Source: Rhodanobacter sp.
Lineage (GTDB): Bacteria > Pseudomonadota > Gammaproteobacteria > Xanthomonadales > Rhodanobacteraceae
Reading direction: 5' to 3'
Length of the DNA: 64,000 bases
NCBI GenBank assembly: GCA_004298015.1
Contig: SCSE01000043.1
Coordinates: forward strand, 1 to 64,000
Shown here in pieces: positions 27,488 through 36,337 of this stretch (the stretch's first letter is position 1; each line of letters opens with the position of its first letter). The translations under genes and the position numbers were made by a program. The notes beneath the pieces were generated by a model. It saw nothing but the letters and a program-made list of their open reading frames with translations. It was not told where the DNA came from and did no database searches.

Positions 27488-28008
27488 ACCGAGTGGCATC
27501 TCCACGCCCGGTTCGATGTGCTCGACGCCAGCGGCCAGCTGGACCATGGCGATAGCCGGTGTGGCGACTGACGGATACCAGCACAGTGTGCCGTGAATGG
27601 TAGCTTCATGCCCAAACCCAGCACGGTGCGGTATCCCGTCACCGGGAAAGTGCATTGCGCTGCCTATTTAATAGCCTTCCCAGCGAGGCGTCGCGCGATA
27701 CGGCGCCTTGTCACAAAGCTGGCATGCATCGTGCTTTACCCCGTTAAGAACGGCGCTCAAGCCCATACACTTCCGTCACACCTGACCTTGATAATGGTTA
27801 CGCAAGCGCAATCAACCCAGGGATAGAAGTCTGTTCACCACACGCCATCATTCGATCAGGTCCAGCATCAGCTCCTGCAACTTGTCGAATGCCGTCGGTT
27901 ACCGGCCAACACCGTGAAATAGCGGGACCCCGAGGGGTATTGATGTATCGAATGCGTTGCCATCGATACAGACTGGCAAGGCATCGCAAAGCATCAAGGG
28001 AAAGGTTG
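27488..28008. other. Intergenic region downstream of pcp
   Basis: About 520 bases between pcp and the next GGDEF gene. No full gene is supported. A minus-strand frame ending near 27852 reads FDKLQELMLDLIE just before its stop and could be the tail of a lost gene, but no upstream part was recognised. No terminator with a T-run was found. Confidence 0.3.
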
Positions 28009-29757
28009 ATGGGAAAGCTGATCACATCGCTGGCATCGAGTCGTCATCGACGATCCTGGCTGGGCTTTGTGGCATGCCTGCTGTGGATGGGCACAGCCTG
28101 TGCGTCCTCACCACTCAACGGCGGCTGGCGCGACGTCCAGCCTGGCGACACCCCGGAAGCGGTCATCAGCCAGTACAACGCCGGCCTGCTGAAAAGTTTC
28201 AATCCATCGCAACTGGAACGATTCAACCAGACCGGCCTGGGTAGTTGGGTCGTGCTGGCACCACAACCGCCATGGGACAACACCCGGCGGGTACTGACCA
28301 TCTCCCCCCCGGCCCAGGGAACGGTCGTGGTGTACGGAAAAAATCGGCAGTTCACCTTGACGATGGACAACTACGACGCGCCAACCGAAGGCTACGGGCG
28401 CCTGGCGTGGGAAGTACCGGGCCAGCGCGCTGCATCGGAACCCATCCTGCTCAAATTTGAACCCACCGTCGGTATCAGCACGCCCGTAAGATTTCAGATC
28501 TTGTCATGGCACGCGTTCCAGCGGGAGGCCGCCCTGTGGCTGGTGTTCGCCAGCAGCAGCTTTGCGATCATGCTGGCCATGGTGCTGATGGCACTGTGTT
28601 TTTCCTGGATGCTGCGTGACGCCACATATGCCTGGTACGCCGGCTACATACTCTGCTACATGCTGATTCAGGGGATCCAGACCGGCTTTCTGTTTCATCC
28701 GCTGGGATGGCAGTCGCTTTCCCACATGACCTTGCTCAGCGGCACGGTACTGGTGGCCGTGTCGGTCATCTGCGCCGCGTTCTTCATGATCCGCTTCTGC
28801 GACCTGAATCGTTACGCACCGCTGTTGCGCGTACCGATTCTTGCATTGACCGTCGGCATGATCCAGTTGGTCTTGATGCGCTTCAGCCATATTGCAGTCC
28901 TGATCGATGTAGCGCAAATCCTGTTGAACCCGCTACTGATCCTCGGCGCAGTCCTGTTGCTGATCGCGGCCGTCATCGCGGCCACGCGCGGATCTCGGTC
29001 GGCGTGGTTTTTCCTCGCCGGCTGGACACCGCTGCTGTTGCTTACAGCCATGACCAGCGCGCAGGTCAACGGTGCTTTCCCGACGGTGTATTGGCTCAAC
29101 GACGCCAGCCTTGCAACCGGTGCTTTCGAGGCCATCGTGCTGTCGCTGGGACTGGCTGATCGCGCACTCACCCTGCGCCTTGACCGCGATGTGGTACGCG
29201 CCCTGGCCGACCATGATGCGCTGACCAATGTACTCAACCGGCGCGCCTGGACCGAACGCGCAGCGCTTGCGATATCGGGCGACAGAACGCAACCGGTCGC
29301 CATGTTGTTTCTTGATCTCGACCACTTCAAGCTGCTCAACGACCAGCAGGGACATCATGCTGGCGACCGCGCCCTGATCGCCGTAGCCAAGGCGCTGGGC
29401 GCTGAACTGCGACCTGCCGACATACTCGGCCGCTACGGCGGCGAGGAGTTCGTGGCATTGCTGGTCGATACCGCAGCGGATCAGGCGATGCAGGTAGCCA
29501 CCCGCTTGTGCCGGCGCGTGCATCGACTGGAAATTCCACTGAATGACAAGCCATTGTTGCTGAGCATCAGTGTCGGCATAGCGATGCGCCGGGAAGATGA
29601 CGATGTAGCCTCCCTGGTGGAACGTGCGGACAAGGCGATGTACAGCGCCAAGCTCAATGGCCGCAACCAGGTTTGCACCTTCGATGCCTGCAGGCCGGCG
29701 ATCCCGCCTGCGCGAACACGCCTGCATGCAGTCGAGACCCGCCGCAGCGAGACCTGA
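28009..29757 (+). CDS. 7TM-type membrane diguanylate cyclase (GGDEF)
   Basis: A 582-residue signalling protein. A signal peptide (WLGFVACLLWMGTACAS) leads into a periplasmic beta-rich domain of about 160 residues resembling the 7TMR-DISM extracellular sensor. Seven hydrophobic segments (about residues 175-385) follow, then a C-terminal GGDEF domain with the active-site signature GGEEF (RYGGEEFVALL) and LFLDLDHFKLLNDQQGHHAGD. It should produce cyclic di-GMP in response to an envelope signal. The ATG at 28009 follows AAGGG; the frame is open further upstream, but that part is rich in Arg and not family-like. Confidence 0.87.
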   Translation: MGKLITSLASSRHRRSWLGFVACLLWMGTACASSPLNGGWRDVQPGDTPEAVISQYNAGLLKSFNPSQLERFNQTGLGSWVVLAPQPPWDNTRRVLTISPPAQGTVVVYGKNRQFTLTMDNYDAPTEGYGRLAWEVPGQRAASEPILLKFEPTVGISTPVRFQILSWHAFQREAALWLVFASSSFAIMLAMVLMALCFSWMLRDATYAWYAGYILCYMLIQGIQTGFLFHPLGWQSLSHMTLLSGTVLVAVSVICAAFFMIRFCDLNRYAPLLRVPILALTVGMIQLVLMRFSHIAVLIDVAQILLNPLLILGAVLLLIAAVIAATRGSRSAWFFLAGWTPLLLLTAMTSAQVNGAFPTVYWLNDASLATGAFEAIVLSLGLADRALTLRLDRDVVRALADHDALTNVLNRRAWTERAALAISGDRTQPVAMLFLDLDHFKLLNDQQGHHAGDRALIAVAKALGAELRPADILGRYGGEEFVALLVDTAADQAMQVATRLCRRVHRLEIPLNDKPLLLSISVGIAMRREDDDVASLVERADKAMYSAKLNGRNQVCTFDACRPAIPPARTRLHAVETRRSET

Positions 29758-29782
29758 GCCGGCGGCACCGCGTGTTAGGCGT

Positions 29783-32053
29783 TCAACGAGTGGCCAGATC
29801 CCGCGCTGCAGCGACGACCTCGCCCTCGCCCGGCAACACCAGCAGGGCCGCACCCGCCAGTGGCGTGAAAGTATCGGCGCCCACCACCCTCCGCAGCGGC
29901 TTGGCTCCCGCACCACCTTCGACGATGGCGCTGATCACGCCCTCGCCGACACCGGCACTCTTGCGCCCCTCGTCGAGCACGATGATGCGTTTCGCCGTTT
30001 TCGCCTGTGCCGCGATGAAAGCATCGTTGAGCGGAACCAGCCAACGCAGATCGATCACCCGCACCTGCCAGCCCTGCTCCGCCTCGATCGTGCGCGCGGC
30101 ACGCAACGCCATCGGCACGCCGTTGCCGAAGGTGAAGATCACCAGGTCATCGGCTGCCTCGTGGTAGATACGTCCCTCGCCCAGGGGCATCGCCGTACCC
30201 GGTGCCGGGTAGGCAAACTGCCATTGCCCGTCACCGGCCTCATGGAGATCCTTGGTCATGTACAGCGCGATCGGCTCCAGGAACGCGCAGACGCGTCCAT
30301 CGACCCTGGCCAGCGCCATCATCGTACGCAACATGGTTGCGGCATCGTCGCCGCGACTGGCACAACCCACCACCAGCCCCGGAATATCGCGCAAGGCGGT
30401 GATCGAATTGTCGTTGTGAAAATGTCCGCCAAAACCCTTTTGATAGCCCAGTGAGGCAATCCGCATCACCATCGGGTTGCGGTACTGGTCGTTGGAGAAA
30501 AATTGCAGCGAGGACGCCTCACCGCGAATCTGGTCGGCGGCATTGTGGAAGTACGCCAGATACTGGATTTCCGGGATCGGCAGCATACCCATGTTGGCGA
30601 AACCCTGGGCAAGACCCAGGATCATCGTCTCGTCCAGCAAGGTGTTGAACACACGCCGGTTGCGGAAGGCCTTGTGCAACCCCTTGGTCACCGTATACAC
30701 ACCGCCTTTCTGCGCCACGTCCTCGCCGAACAGCAGCGACTGGGGGTACTTGGCCATGATGTCGTGCAAGGCCTGGCCGATCTGGATCGCCAGGTGCCGC
30801 GGCGGCTGGTTTTCCGGCAAGTCCTCTTCGCTGTCGAAAGCCTCCAGCCGCGCTTGTTGGTAATCCGTGCGCTCGGCTTCGGCTTTCACCCGGTCGGGCG
30901 AATACGGTGCCAGCGGTGCCATTACCTCATCGAGTCGCTCCAGCTTCGGCCGTCGATCGGCCTCCTCGGCCGCTGCAAAACAGCGCTTGCGCGTGGCTTC
31001 ATACAAGGCCAGCAACGCCGTCTTATCGTAGACCCCCGAGGACAAGCCGATCGCTGCCGAACGCAGCAGCGGATCACCCGACTCCACCGATACCAGTTCC
31101 TCGATGCTGCGCCATTCGATCTCGAAATCGGTACCGGCATGCCCCATCACCCGGGTCGTCATCAGGTGCAGGAAAGTCGGCCGCCGCGTGGTGCGGCAAT
31201 GCTCCACCGCCCGCTGCACCTGGGCATAACCTTCGGCCAGGTCGAGGCCATTGGCGAAAAAATAATCGAGATGGGAACGCCGCTGGAAATTGCTCGCGAC
31301 CCAGCCACTGGGTGTTTTCACCGAGATGCCGATGCCGTTGTCCTCGCAGACGAAAAGCACCGGCGCCGGCAGCTTCTGGTAAGCGGTCCATGCCGCCGCG
31401 TTGAAGGCGGTCTGTGCGGTGGCGTGGTTGCTGGAGGCGTCGCCGAACGAGCAGATCGCGATCGAATCAGCAGGAATCGGCAAGTCATGACCGATCCGTC
31501 GGGCCTGCTCGATCGCCACCGCGGTCCCCAGGGCCTTGGGCAGATGCGAGGCGATCGTCGAGGTTTGCGGCAGCACCCACAACGGCTTGCTGCCCCACAC
31601 CTTGTGCCGTCCGCCGGACGCCGGGTCATCCTTGCTGGCGGCAAACGACAACGCCGAATCGATCACCGGGTCCATGCCCAGGATCTTGCGAAAACGCTCG
31701 GCCATGAAACCACCGGAGCGGTAGTGCAGAAACGCCGGATCGGTATGCCGGCTCAGGCGGGCCACCATCGCGTTGCCTTCATGACCGCCGGAGCCGATGG
31801 TGTAGAACACCTTGTTCTGCACCCGCAGTACGCGCGCCATCAGGTCCAGATGCCGGCTGATCAACTGCGACTCGAACAACTCGCGAAAACCGCAGACGTC
31901 GAGCGCGCTGCCGGCCAGCACCGCCTGGTCATCACGCGGCGCGGCGACTGACTCGCCCTGCCACTGCTGGACGAATTCGATGAAGTTCTGGTCGACGATC
32001 GCGGCACGATTGAAACCCTTGTGACGCGCGCTGATGGTAGGTGGCATGGACAT
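29783..32053 (-). CDS. Fused alpha/beta E1 component of a 2-oxoacid dehydrogenase complex
   Basis: A 756-residue protein that joins both E1 chains of a branched-chain-type 2-oxoacid dehydrogenase. The N-terminal half is the alpha subunit with the thiamine diphosphate motif starting GDASSNHATAQTAFNAAAW and ending at EDNGIGIS. The C-terminal half, from about residue 430, is the beta subunit (LLFGEDVAQKGGVYTVTKGL, and the end VVGADTFTPLAG). It would decarboxylate a 2-oxo acid and pass the acyl group to a lipoyl E2. No E2 or E3 gene is adjacent, so the partners are encoded elsewhere. ATG 32053 is the most plausible start; no clear ribosome site was seen. Confidence 0.85.
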   Translation of the reverse strand: MSMPPTISARHKGFNRAAIVDQNFIEFVQQWQGESVAAPRDDQAVLAGSALDVCGFRELFESQLISRHLDLMARVLRVQNKVFYTIGSGGHEGNAMVARLSRHTDPAFLHYRSGGFMAERFRKILGMDPVIDSALSFAASKDDPASGGRHKVWGSKPLWVLPQTSTIASHLPKALGTAVAIEQARRIGHDLPIPADSIAICSFGDASSNHATAQTAFNAAAWTAYQKLPAPVLFVCEDNGIGISVKTPSGWVASNFQRRSHLDYFFANGLDLAEGYAQVQRAVEHCRTTRRPTFLHLMTTRVMGHAGTDFEIEWRSIEELVSVESGDPLLRSAAIGLSSGVYDKTALLALYEATRKRCFAAAEEADRRPKLERLDEVMAPLAPYSPDRVKAEAERTDYQQARLEAFDSEEDLPENQPPRHLAIQIGQALHDIMAKYPQSLLFGEDVAQKGGVYTVTKGLHKAFRNRRVFNTLLDETMILGLAQGFANMGMLPIPEIQYLAYFHNAADQIRGEASSLQFFSNDQYRNPMVMRIASLGYQKGFGGHFHNDNSITALRDIPGLVVGCASRGDDAATMLRTMMALARVDGRVCAFLEPIALYMTKDLHEAGDGQWQFAYPAPGTAMPLGEGRIYHEAADDLVIFTFGNGVPMALRAARTIEAEQGWQVRVIDLRWLVPLNDAFIAAQAKTAKRIIVLDEGRKSAGVGEGVISAIVEGGAGAKPLRRVVGADTFTPLAGAALLVLPGEGEVVAAARDLATR

Positions 32054-32238
32054 GATCGGTATCGTCTGTATGAAGGGGAGATGATGCAAGGCGGGATGCG
32101 TGCGGTTTCGGTCCCGAGGCATTGCCGCCCGGCACAGACACTTCACCGCCGACGTTCTGCCGGCGGGTCGTCAACACCGCATGGGCGTAAACGGCACCTG
32201 GTAGCCACTGCGTGATGCCCACATCTCGTGGCTGGTGA

Positions 32239-32736
32239 TCACGAGGTGGCTCCACCGAGGGATTTCAGCAGCGCGGCGCGGCGCTGGTCCTTGGGCCGCC
32301 CAAAGCGTTCAAGCAGCCGGATCTGCTCGGCCAGGGTCGGCACCGGCACCGCCAGGCCGGCGAAATTCACCACCGCGGTCTCGCCGATCTGCACCGGTTC
32401 CCAGCCATTCTCCCGCCACAATTCAAGCCCGCCCATGAGCTCCACCGGCAGGCCCGGGAACACAAAGCGGACGAAATGCGAGCGAAAGCGGTCCTCACCT
32501 GGCGGAAAATGATTGGCATCCCGGTGTGCCAGCCAGTATCCGCTCAGCAGATCGGCATCCGCTGCGCTGGTCAGCAGGTCGACATCGGCCACCACCACCT
32601 CGGCACCGATCAGCCGTGCCGCAGCGCTACCGATCACCCACCACGGGTCATGACAGTGCCGCCGTAGATCGGGCACCACCATGGCGAGCACGTCGCCCAG
32701 CACGATATCGGCAGCATTGCGGGTCCGCGCCATCAT
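32239..32736 (-). CDS. Nucleotidyltransferase-like protein
   Basis: A 165-residue protein with the look of a small nucleotidyltransferase fold: a Gly-Ser loop (WWVIGSAAARLIG) followed by an acidic pair (VVADVDLL) in the position of the metal-binding DxD, and HFVRFVFPGLPVELMGGLELW in the second half. The family was not named with certainty and the substrate is unknown. The ATG at 32736 overlaps the stop of the upstream GNAT gene (ATGA), so the two are translationally coupled; a frame extension to 32760 is possible. Confidence 0.65.
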   Translation of the reverse strand: MMARTRNAADIVLGDVLAMVVPDLRRHCHDPWWVIGSAAARLIGAEVVVADVDLLTSAADADLLSGYWLAHRDANHFPPGEDRFRSHFVRFVFPGLPVELMGGLELWRENGWEPVQIGETAVVNFAGLAVPVPTLAEQIRLLERFGRPKDQRRAALLKSLGGATS

Positions 32737-33281
32737 GCACGCCGACGGCGTTGCCGCCACTGTTCACGCGTCTGGCCCCATATCTCGACAGGCAGTTTGT
32801 CGAGAGGCACCGGCAGCCGACCCGCACCGCGCAACGTCGAGCCGAGTCGGCTCGCCACCCTTTTCGAGCTGTCGTTATCCGGATCGATCGGATGGATCAC
32901 CTCGGCCCAGCCCAGTGTGTCGAAGACGAAATCCATCGCCGCGGCGGACCCTTCGGTGGCATAACCCTTACCCCAGGCGTCACGTACCAACCCCCAACCA
33001 ATCTCGCTGCCGGGCCAACCCTCGGGAAACCACGGCCCCAGCCGGCCCAGCCAGGCGCCACTGGACTTCTCGATCACCGAGAACATCGCAAAACCCTGGA
33101 TCGCCCAGGCGCCGGCCATGCTCAGAAAACCACGCCAGGCGACGTGGGGAGGCTGCACGCCGCCAATGAAGCGCATGACATCCGGATCGGCCATCATCGC
33201 CGCCCAACCCACGAAATCCTCGGCCCGGGTCGGCCGCAGAATCAACCGTTCGGTTTCGATACGCAGCGAATCGAGATCCAT
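32733..33281 (-). CDS. GNAT family N-acetyltransferase (RimJ-like)
   Basis: A 182-residue acetyltransferase of the RimJ/RimL type. It has the opening LRIETERLILRPTRAEDF, the central EIGWGLVRDAWGKGYATEG with the acetyl-CoA pyrophosphate loop (Gly-Lys-Gly-Tyr-Ala) and DPDNDSSKRVASRLG in the C-terminal part. The target is unknown. It follows the acyl-CoA dehydrogenase gene by 18 bases on the same strand and overlaps the nucleotidyltransferase-like gene by four bases. Confidence 0.88.
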   Translation of the reverse strand: MDLDSLRIETERLILRPTRAEDFVGWAAMMADPDVMRFIGGVQPPHVAWRGFLSMAGAWAIQGFAMFSVIEKSSGAWLGRLGPWFPEGWPGSEIGWGLVRDAWGKGYATEGSAAAMDFVFDTLGWAEVIHPIDPDNDSSKRVASRLGSTLRGAGRLPVPLDKLPVEIWGQTREQWRQRRRRA

Positions 33282-33299
33282 GGGCGCGAAGCTCCGCTC

Positions 33300-34469
33300 T
33301 CAGAATGCGTTGATGCCGGTCAGTTCGCGGCCGACCACCAGTTGATGCACCGTCTCGGTGCCTTCGTAGGTGATTACCGACTCCAGGTTCAGCGCATGAC
33401 GGATCGCGCCATGTTCGGTGGTGATGCCGGCACCGCCGAGGATATCGCGGCATTCGCGGGCGATGTCGATCGCCATGCGGCAGTTGTTCCACTTGGCCAC
33501 CGACACCTGGGTCGGCTGCATCTTGCCGGCATCTTTCAGCCGACCAAGCTGCAACGACAACAGCTGCGCCGCGGTAATCCGTCGGGCCATATCGGCCAGC
33601 TTCAGCTGCACTGCCTGGTTGGACGCCAACGGCCGGTCGAACAGCATGCGCTCGGCGGTGTAGTCGAGCACCTCTTTCAGGCAGGCCTGTGCCGCCCCGA
33701 TCGGCCCCCAGGTGATGCCGTAACGGGCCTGGGTGAGGCAGCCCAGCGGGCCCTTGAGCCCTTTCACGCTGGGCAGCCGCGTGCTGTCCGGCACGCGCAC
33801 GTTGTCGAAAAACAGCGCCGAGGTGACCGAAGCGCGCAGACTCATCTTCTTGTGGATTTCCTGCGCCGTGAAGCCTGCCGTGTCGGTCGGCACCACGAAG
33901 CCCTGGATGCCGTCATCGGTCTGCGCCCACACGATCGCGATATGCGCCAGGTTGCCATTGGTGATCCACATCTTGGCGCCGTTGATCACCCAGTCACCGC
34001 CATCCTGCTTCGCGTGGGTCTTCATGTTGGCCGGATCGGAGCCGCCGTGCGGCTCGGTCAGGCCGAAGCAGCCAATCACCTTGCCCGCCGCCATCGCGGG
34101 CAGATACTGCGTCTTCTGCGCCTCGCTGCCATAGGCAAAGATCGGGTACATGCACAGCGAACTCTGCACCGAGGCGAAACTGCGCAGGCCCGAATCGCCG
34201 CGCTCCAGCTCCTGGCAGATCAGGCCATAGCTGACCCCGTTCATCCCGGCGCCGCCGTATTCCTCGGGAATCGTGGCGCCAAGCAGGCCGAGCGCGGCAA
34301 TCTCCGGAATCAGCTCAGACGGAAAGCGCGCCTGATCGAAGCAGTCGCCGATGATCGGCAACACCTTCTCGTCGACGAAACGACCCACGGTGTCCTGCAC
34401 CATGCGCTCCTCGTCGCTGAGCAGCGAACGGACGTCATACAGGTCGAGCGGATCGAGACGGGCAGCCAT
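33300..34469 (-). CDS. Acyl-CoA dehydrogenase, glutaryl-CoA dehydrogenase-like
   Basis: A 389-residue FAD-dependent acyl-CoA dehydrogenase. The sequence matches the glutaryl-CoA dehydrogenase branch: CFGLTEPHGGSDPANM for the FAD-binding segment, YGITWGPIGAAQACL in the middle and, near the end, TYEGTETVHQLVVGRELTG with the catalytic Glu. It would oxidise and decarboxylate glutaryl-CoA to crotonyl-CoA in lysine and tryptophan breakdown, though another substrate is possible. ATG 34469 is chosen over a TTG two codons earlier. It is the first gene of a three-gene minus-strand unit. Confidence 0.88.
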   Translation of the reverse strand: MAARLDPLDLYDVRSLLSDEERMVQDTVGRFVDEKVLPIIGDCFDQARFPSELIPEIAALGLLGATIPEEYGGAGMNGVSYGLICQELERGDSGLRSFASVQSSLCMYPIFAYGSEAQKTQYLPAMAAGKVIGCFGLTEPHGGSDPANMKTHAKQDGGDWVINGAKMWITNGNLAHIAIVWAQTDDGIQGFVVPTDTAGFTAQEIHKKMSLRASVTSALFFDNVRVPDSTRLPSVKGLKGPLGCLTQARYGITWGPIGAAQACLKEVLDYTAERMLFDRPLASNQAVQLKLADMARRITAAQLLSLQLGRLKDAGKMQPTQVSVAKWNNCRMAIDIARECRDILGGAGITTEHGAIRHALNLESVITYEGTETVHQLVVGRELTGINAF

Positions 34470-34655
34470 GCGCAAGTTCCGTGGTAGTCAGGCAAGCTGG
34501 TCATTGTATCGGTGACGGCGGCGGCGGTCACGGCAATCTCGATGCCGGCCTGCATCGTTAGGCGACAGCCCCTGGCGTATGGGACGATAGCCCCATGCAG
34601 TCGCCAAGAGAACCCGGCGCCTCGCCTGCCCCTTCGCTTTCGTGTCGGATGGTTC

Positions 34656-35531
34656 ATGTTCAAAGGTGTACTTCTGGGCTTCGCATGCTTCGCGGCCTTT
34701 TCGATCAGCGATGCCTTCGTGAAGTCCTTGTACGGCTCATTGCCAGCCTACGAGGCGGTATTTTTCAGTGCCCTGTTCGGCATTTGCGCACTGCCCTTCA
34801 TCAAGGGTCCGGGCGATCGCTGGCGTGACGTGGTGGTCGCCAACCGTCCGCGACTCTGGTGGATCCGGGCAATCACCGGCTCGATTGGCAGCATCGCCGC
34901 GGTAATCGCCTTCACCGCACTGCCGATGGCCGAGACCTTTGCCTTGATCTTCCTGATGCCGATCTTCGTGACCTTGCTTTCCGTGGTGTTCCTCAAGGAG
35001 CACGTCGGCTGGCGCCGCTGGTCGGCGGTGTTCATCGGCTTCCTCGGCGTAATGGTGGTATTGCGACCGGGATTCCGTGCGCTGGGCCTCGGTCACCTGG
35101 CAGCCGTCGTGTGCGGGCTTTCCGGTGCGATCTCGGTGGTGGCCATGCGCATGGCCGGCCCGCACGAAAAACGCATCACACTCTACGGCGCCGGGGTAGT
35201 CGGCCCGCTGATCGTCGGCGGCCTGCTCACGCTACCCCACTTCATCTGGCCCGATCTGCACCAGTGGATGCTGCTGACAGGCTACGGCGCACTCGCCGCA
35301 CTGGGAAGTGTGCTGCTGATGTATGCCACCTTGCTCGCCCCCGCCAACCGCATCGCGCCAACCCAGTACAGCCAGATGGTCTGGGCGATCGGCTTCGGCT
35401 ACTGGCTGTTCGGCAATCATCTCGACTGGCCGATGCTGATCGGCATCGTGCTGATCCTCGGCGCCGGCCTGTTTACGCTGGTGCGCGAAGAGAAGGTGAC
35501 GCCGTGGTGGCGGCGGGCGAAGATGGTTTGA
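34656..35531 (+). CDS. DMT/EamA family transporter
   Basis: A 291-residue inner-membrane protein with ten hydrophobic segments arranged as two EamA repeats. The first repeat begins KGVLLGFACFAAFSISDA; ETFALIFLMPIFVTLLSVVF and GAGLFTLVREE are typical of the family. It is likely an exporter or importer of a small metabolite, with unknown substrate. The ATG at 34656 begins the first membrane helix; a longer frame upstream (to 34512) is not family-like. It is divergent from the acyl-CoA dehydrogenase gene. Confidence 0.87.
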   Translation: MFKGVLLGFACFAAFSISDAFVKSLYGSLPAYEAVFFSALFGICALPFIKGPGDRWRDVVVANRPRLWWIRAITGSIGSIAAVIAFTALPMAETFALIFLMPIFVTLLSVVFLKEHVGWRRWSAVFIGFLGVMVVLRPGFRALGLGHLAAVVCGLSGAISVVAMRMAGPHEKRITLYGAGVVGPLIVGGLLTLPHFIWPDLHQWMLLTGYGALAALGSVLLMYATLLAPANRIAPTQYSQMVWAIGFGYWLFGNHLDWPMLIGIVLILGAGLFTLVREEKVTPWWRRAKMV

Positions 35532-35635
35532 GTGGAGGATTTTACCGAGACCGCAGCTGACGGGAATCTTCCCGAGCCAAAGCTAAAGGCTGGGGGGTTA
35601 AATGACGCGGTGCGCTCCGCGTGCTAACTGCTGCA

Positions 35636-35815
35636 TCAATACACGGTTGGCACCGCATCCATCGACCAGTGCTGCAACTTCGCGTGAAGCTCCCGGATCT
35701 GCAGCGATGCCACCAGCTCGTCCGCTTCAGCGCGGCTGGAAAATCGCATTACCGCTTCGTCGGCTTCAGTGTCGTACACCGTAAAGCCATCGTTTTTGCT
35801 GTGAATCTCAAGCAT
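35636..35815 (-). CDS. Small hypothetical protein
   Basis: A 59-residue acidic protein (starts MLEIHSKNDGFTVYDTEADE) whose ATG at 35815 is preceded by GGAG at eight bases. It has a balanced residue composition and a plausible beta-alpha pattern, similar in size to small stress-associated proteins, but I do not recognise a family. It stands alone between the EamA transporter and the MITE. Confidence 0.5.
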   Translation of the reverse strand: MLEIHSKNDGFTVYDTEADEAVMRFSSRAEADELVASLQIRELHAKLQHWSMDAVPTVY

Positions 35816-36053
35816 GGCTGCGGCTCCATTCGGGAGAGGCGCCCCGCGTGTCCGTTCCACCTGACATTCCAACGCCGGCTAGTGCCTGGGCATTCTGTCG
35901 GCTCGGTCTCGACGTGCGGGGCAGGTTTATCCTACGAGGCGCTGCCTGAACGGTGTATCAGCGGGTAGCGTCGAAGCGAACGGTTTCAGGAAAAATGGGA
36001 ATACGAGGTGGCCATCCGAGCGCTCCCAGCGCAACGGAAATTGTCGCTGATAC

Positions 36054-36204
36054 GAATGGCACTTACTTAAGCTCGTCATTCTCGCGAAAGCGGGAATCCA
36101 GCACCCCCGCGCCTTATGTAGCCTGCAAACGGCAGAAGTCACTGGATTCCTGCTTTCGCAGGAATGACGGAAAACGGGCCTCTCCGCTTAAGTAAGTGCC
36201 ATTC
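36054..36204. mobile_element. 151-bp MITE with 19-bp terminal repeats and 11-bp target duplication
   Basis: The element begins GAATGGCACTTACTTAAGC (36054-36072) and ends with its exact reverse complement (36186-36204). It is flanked on both sides by the same 11 bases, GTCGCTGATAC (36043-36053 and 36205-36215), a target-site duplication. It is too short to encode a transposase. An 11-base duplication is in the range made by IS4-family transposases, which is the inferred driver. Inside, a second inverted pair at 36074-36101 and 36142-36169 (CGTCATTC...GCGAAAGC.GGAATCCAG type) matches a repeat common in GC-rich proteobacteria, with three mismatches between arms. It lies upstream of the universal stress protein gene. 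Confidence 0.9.
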
Positions 36205-36248
36205 GTCGCTGATACCTTTTCTTGCTCGCGGCGACTTCTGTCAAACAG

Positions 36249-36262
36249 TTGATGGAGGTCAA
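36249..36262. promoter_or_regulatory. FNR/ANR-type box upstream of the universal stress protein
   Basis: TTGATGGAGGTCAA matches the FNR/ANR/DNR consensus TTGAT-N4-ATCAA at nine of ten positions. It lies 76 bases before the ATG at 36338. The same half-site variant (GTCAA) recurs at 39854-39867. This is a sequence match by eye and no expression evidence exists. Confidence 0.65.
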
Positions 36263-36337
36263 CATGCTCGCTGCGCAGATGTCCAAATCTGGTTTGGTCA
36301 GGAAAAAACCAAACGGCCCCCAAGGAGTGAAGCTGCC

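Noticed and set aside
32526-34487. A 653-codon open frame on the plus strand opposite the GNAT and acyl-CoA dehydrogenase genes
   Set aside because: Both minus-strand genes have firm family identity. The plus-strand frame is low-complexity and spans their boundary, as chance frames do in GC-rich DNA.
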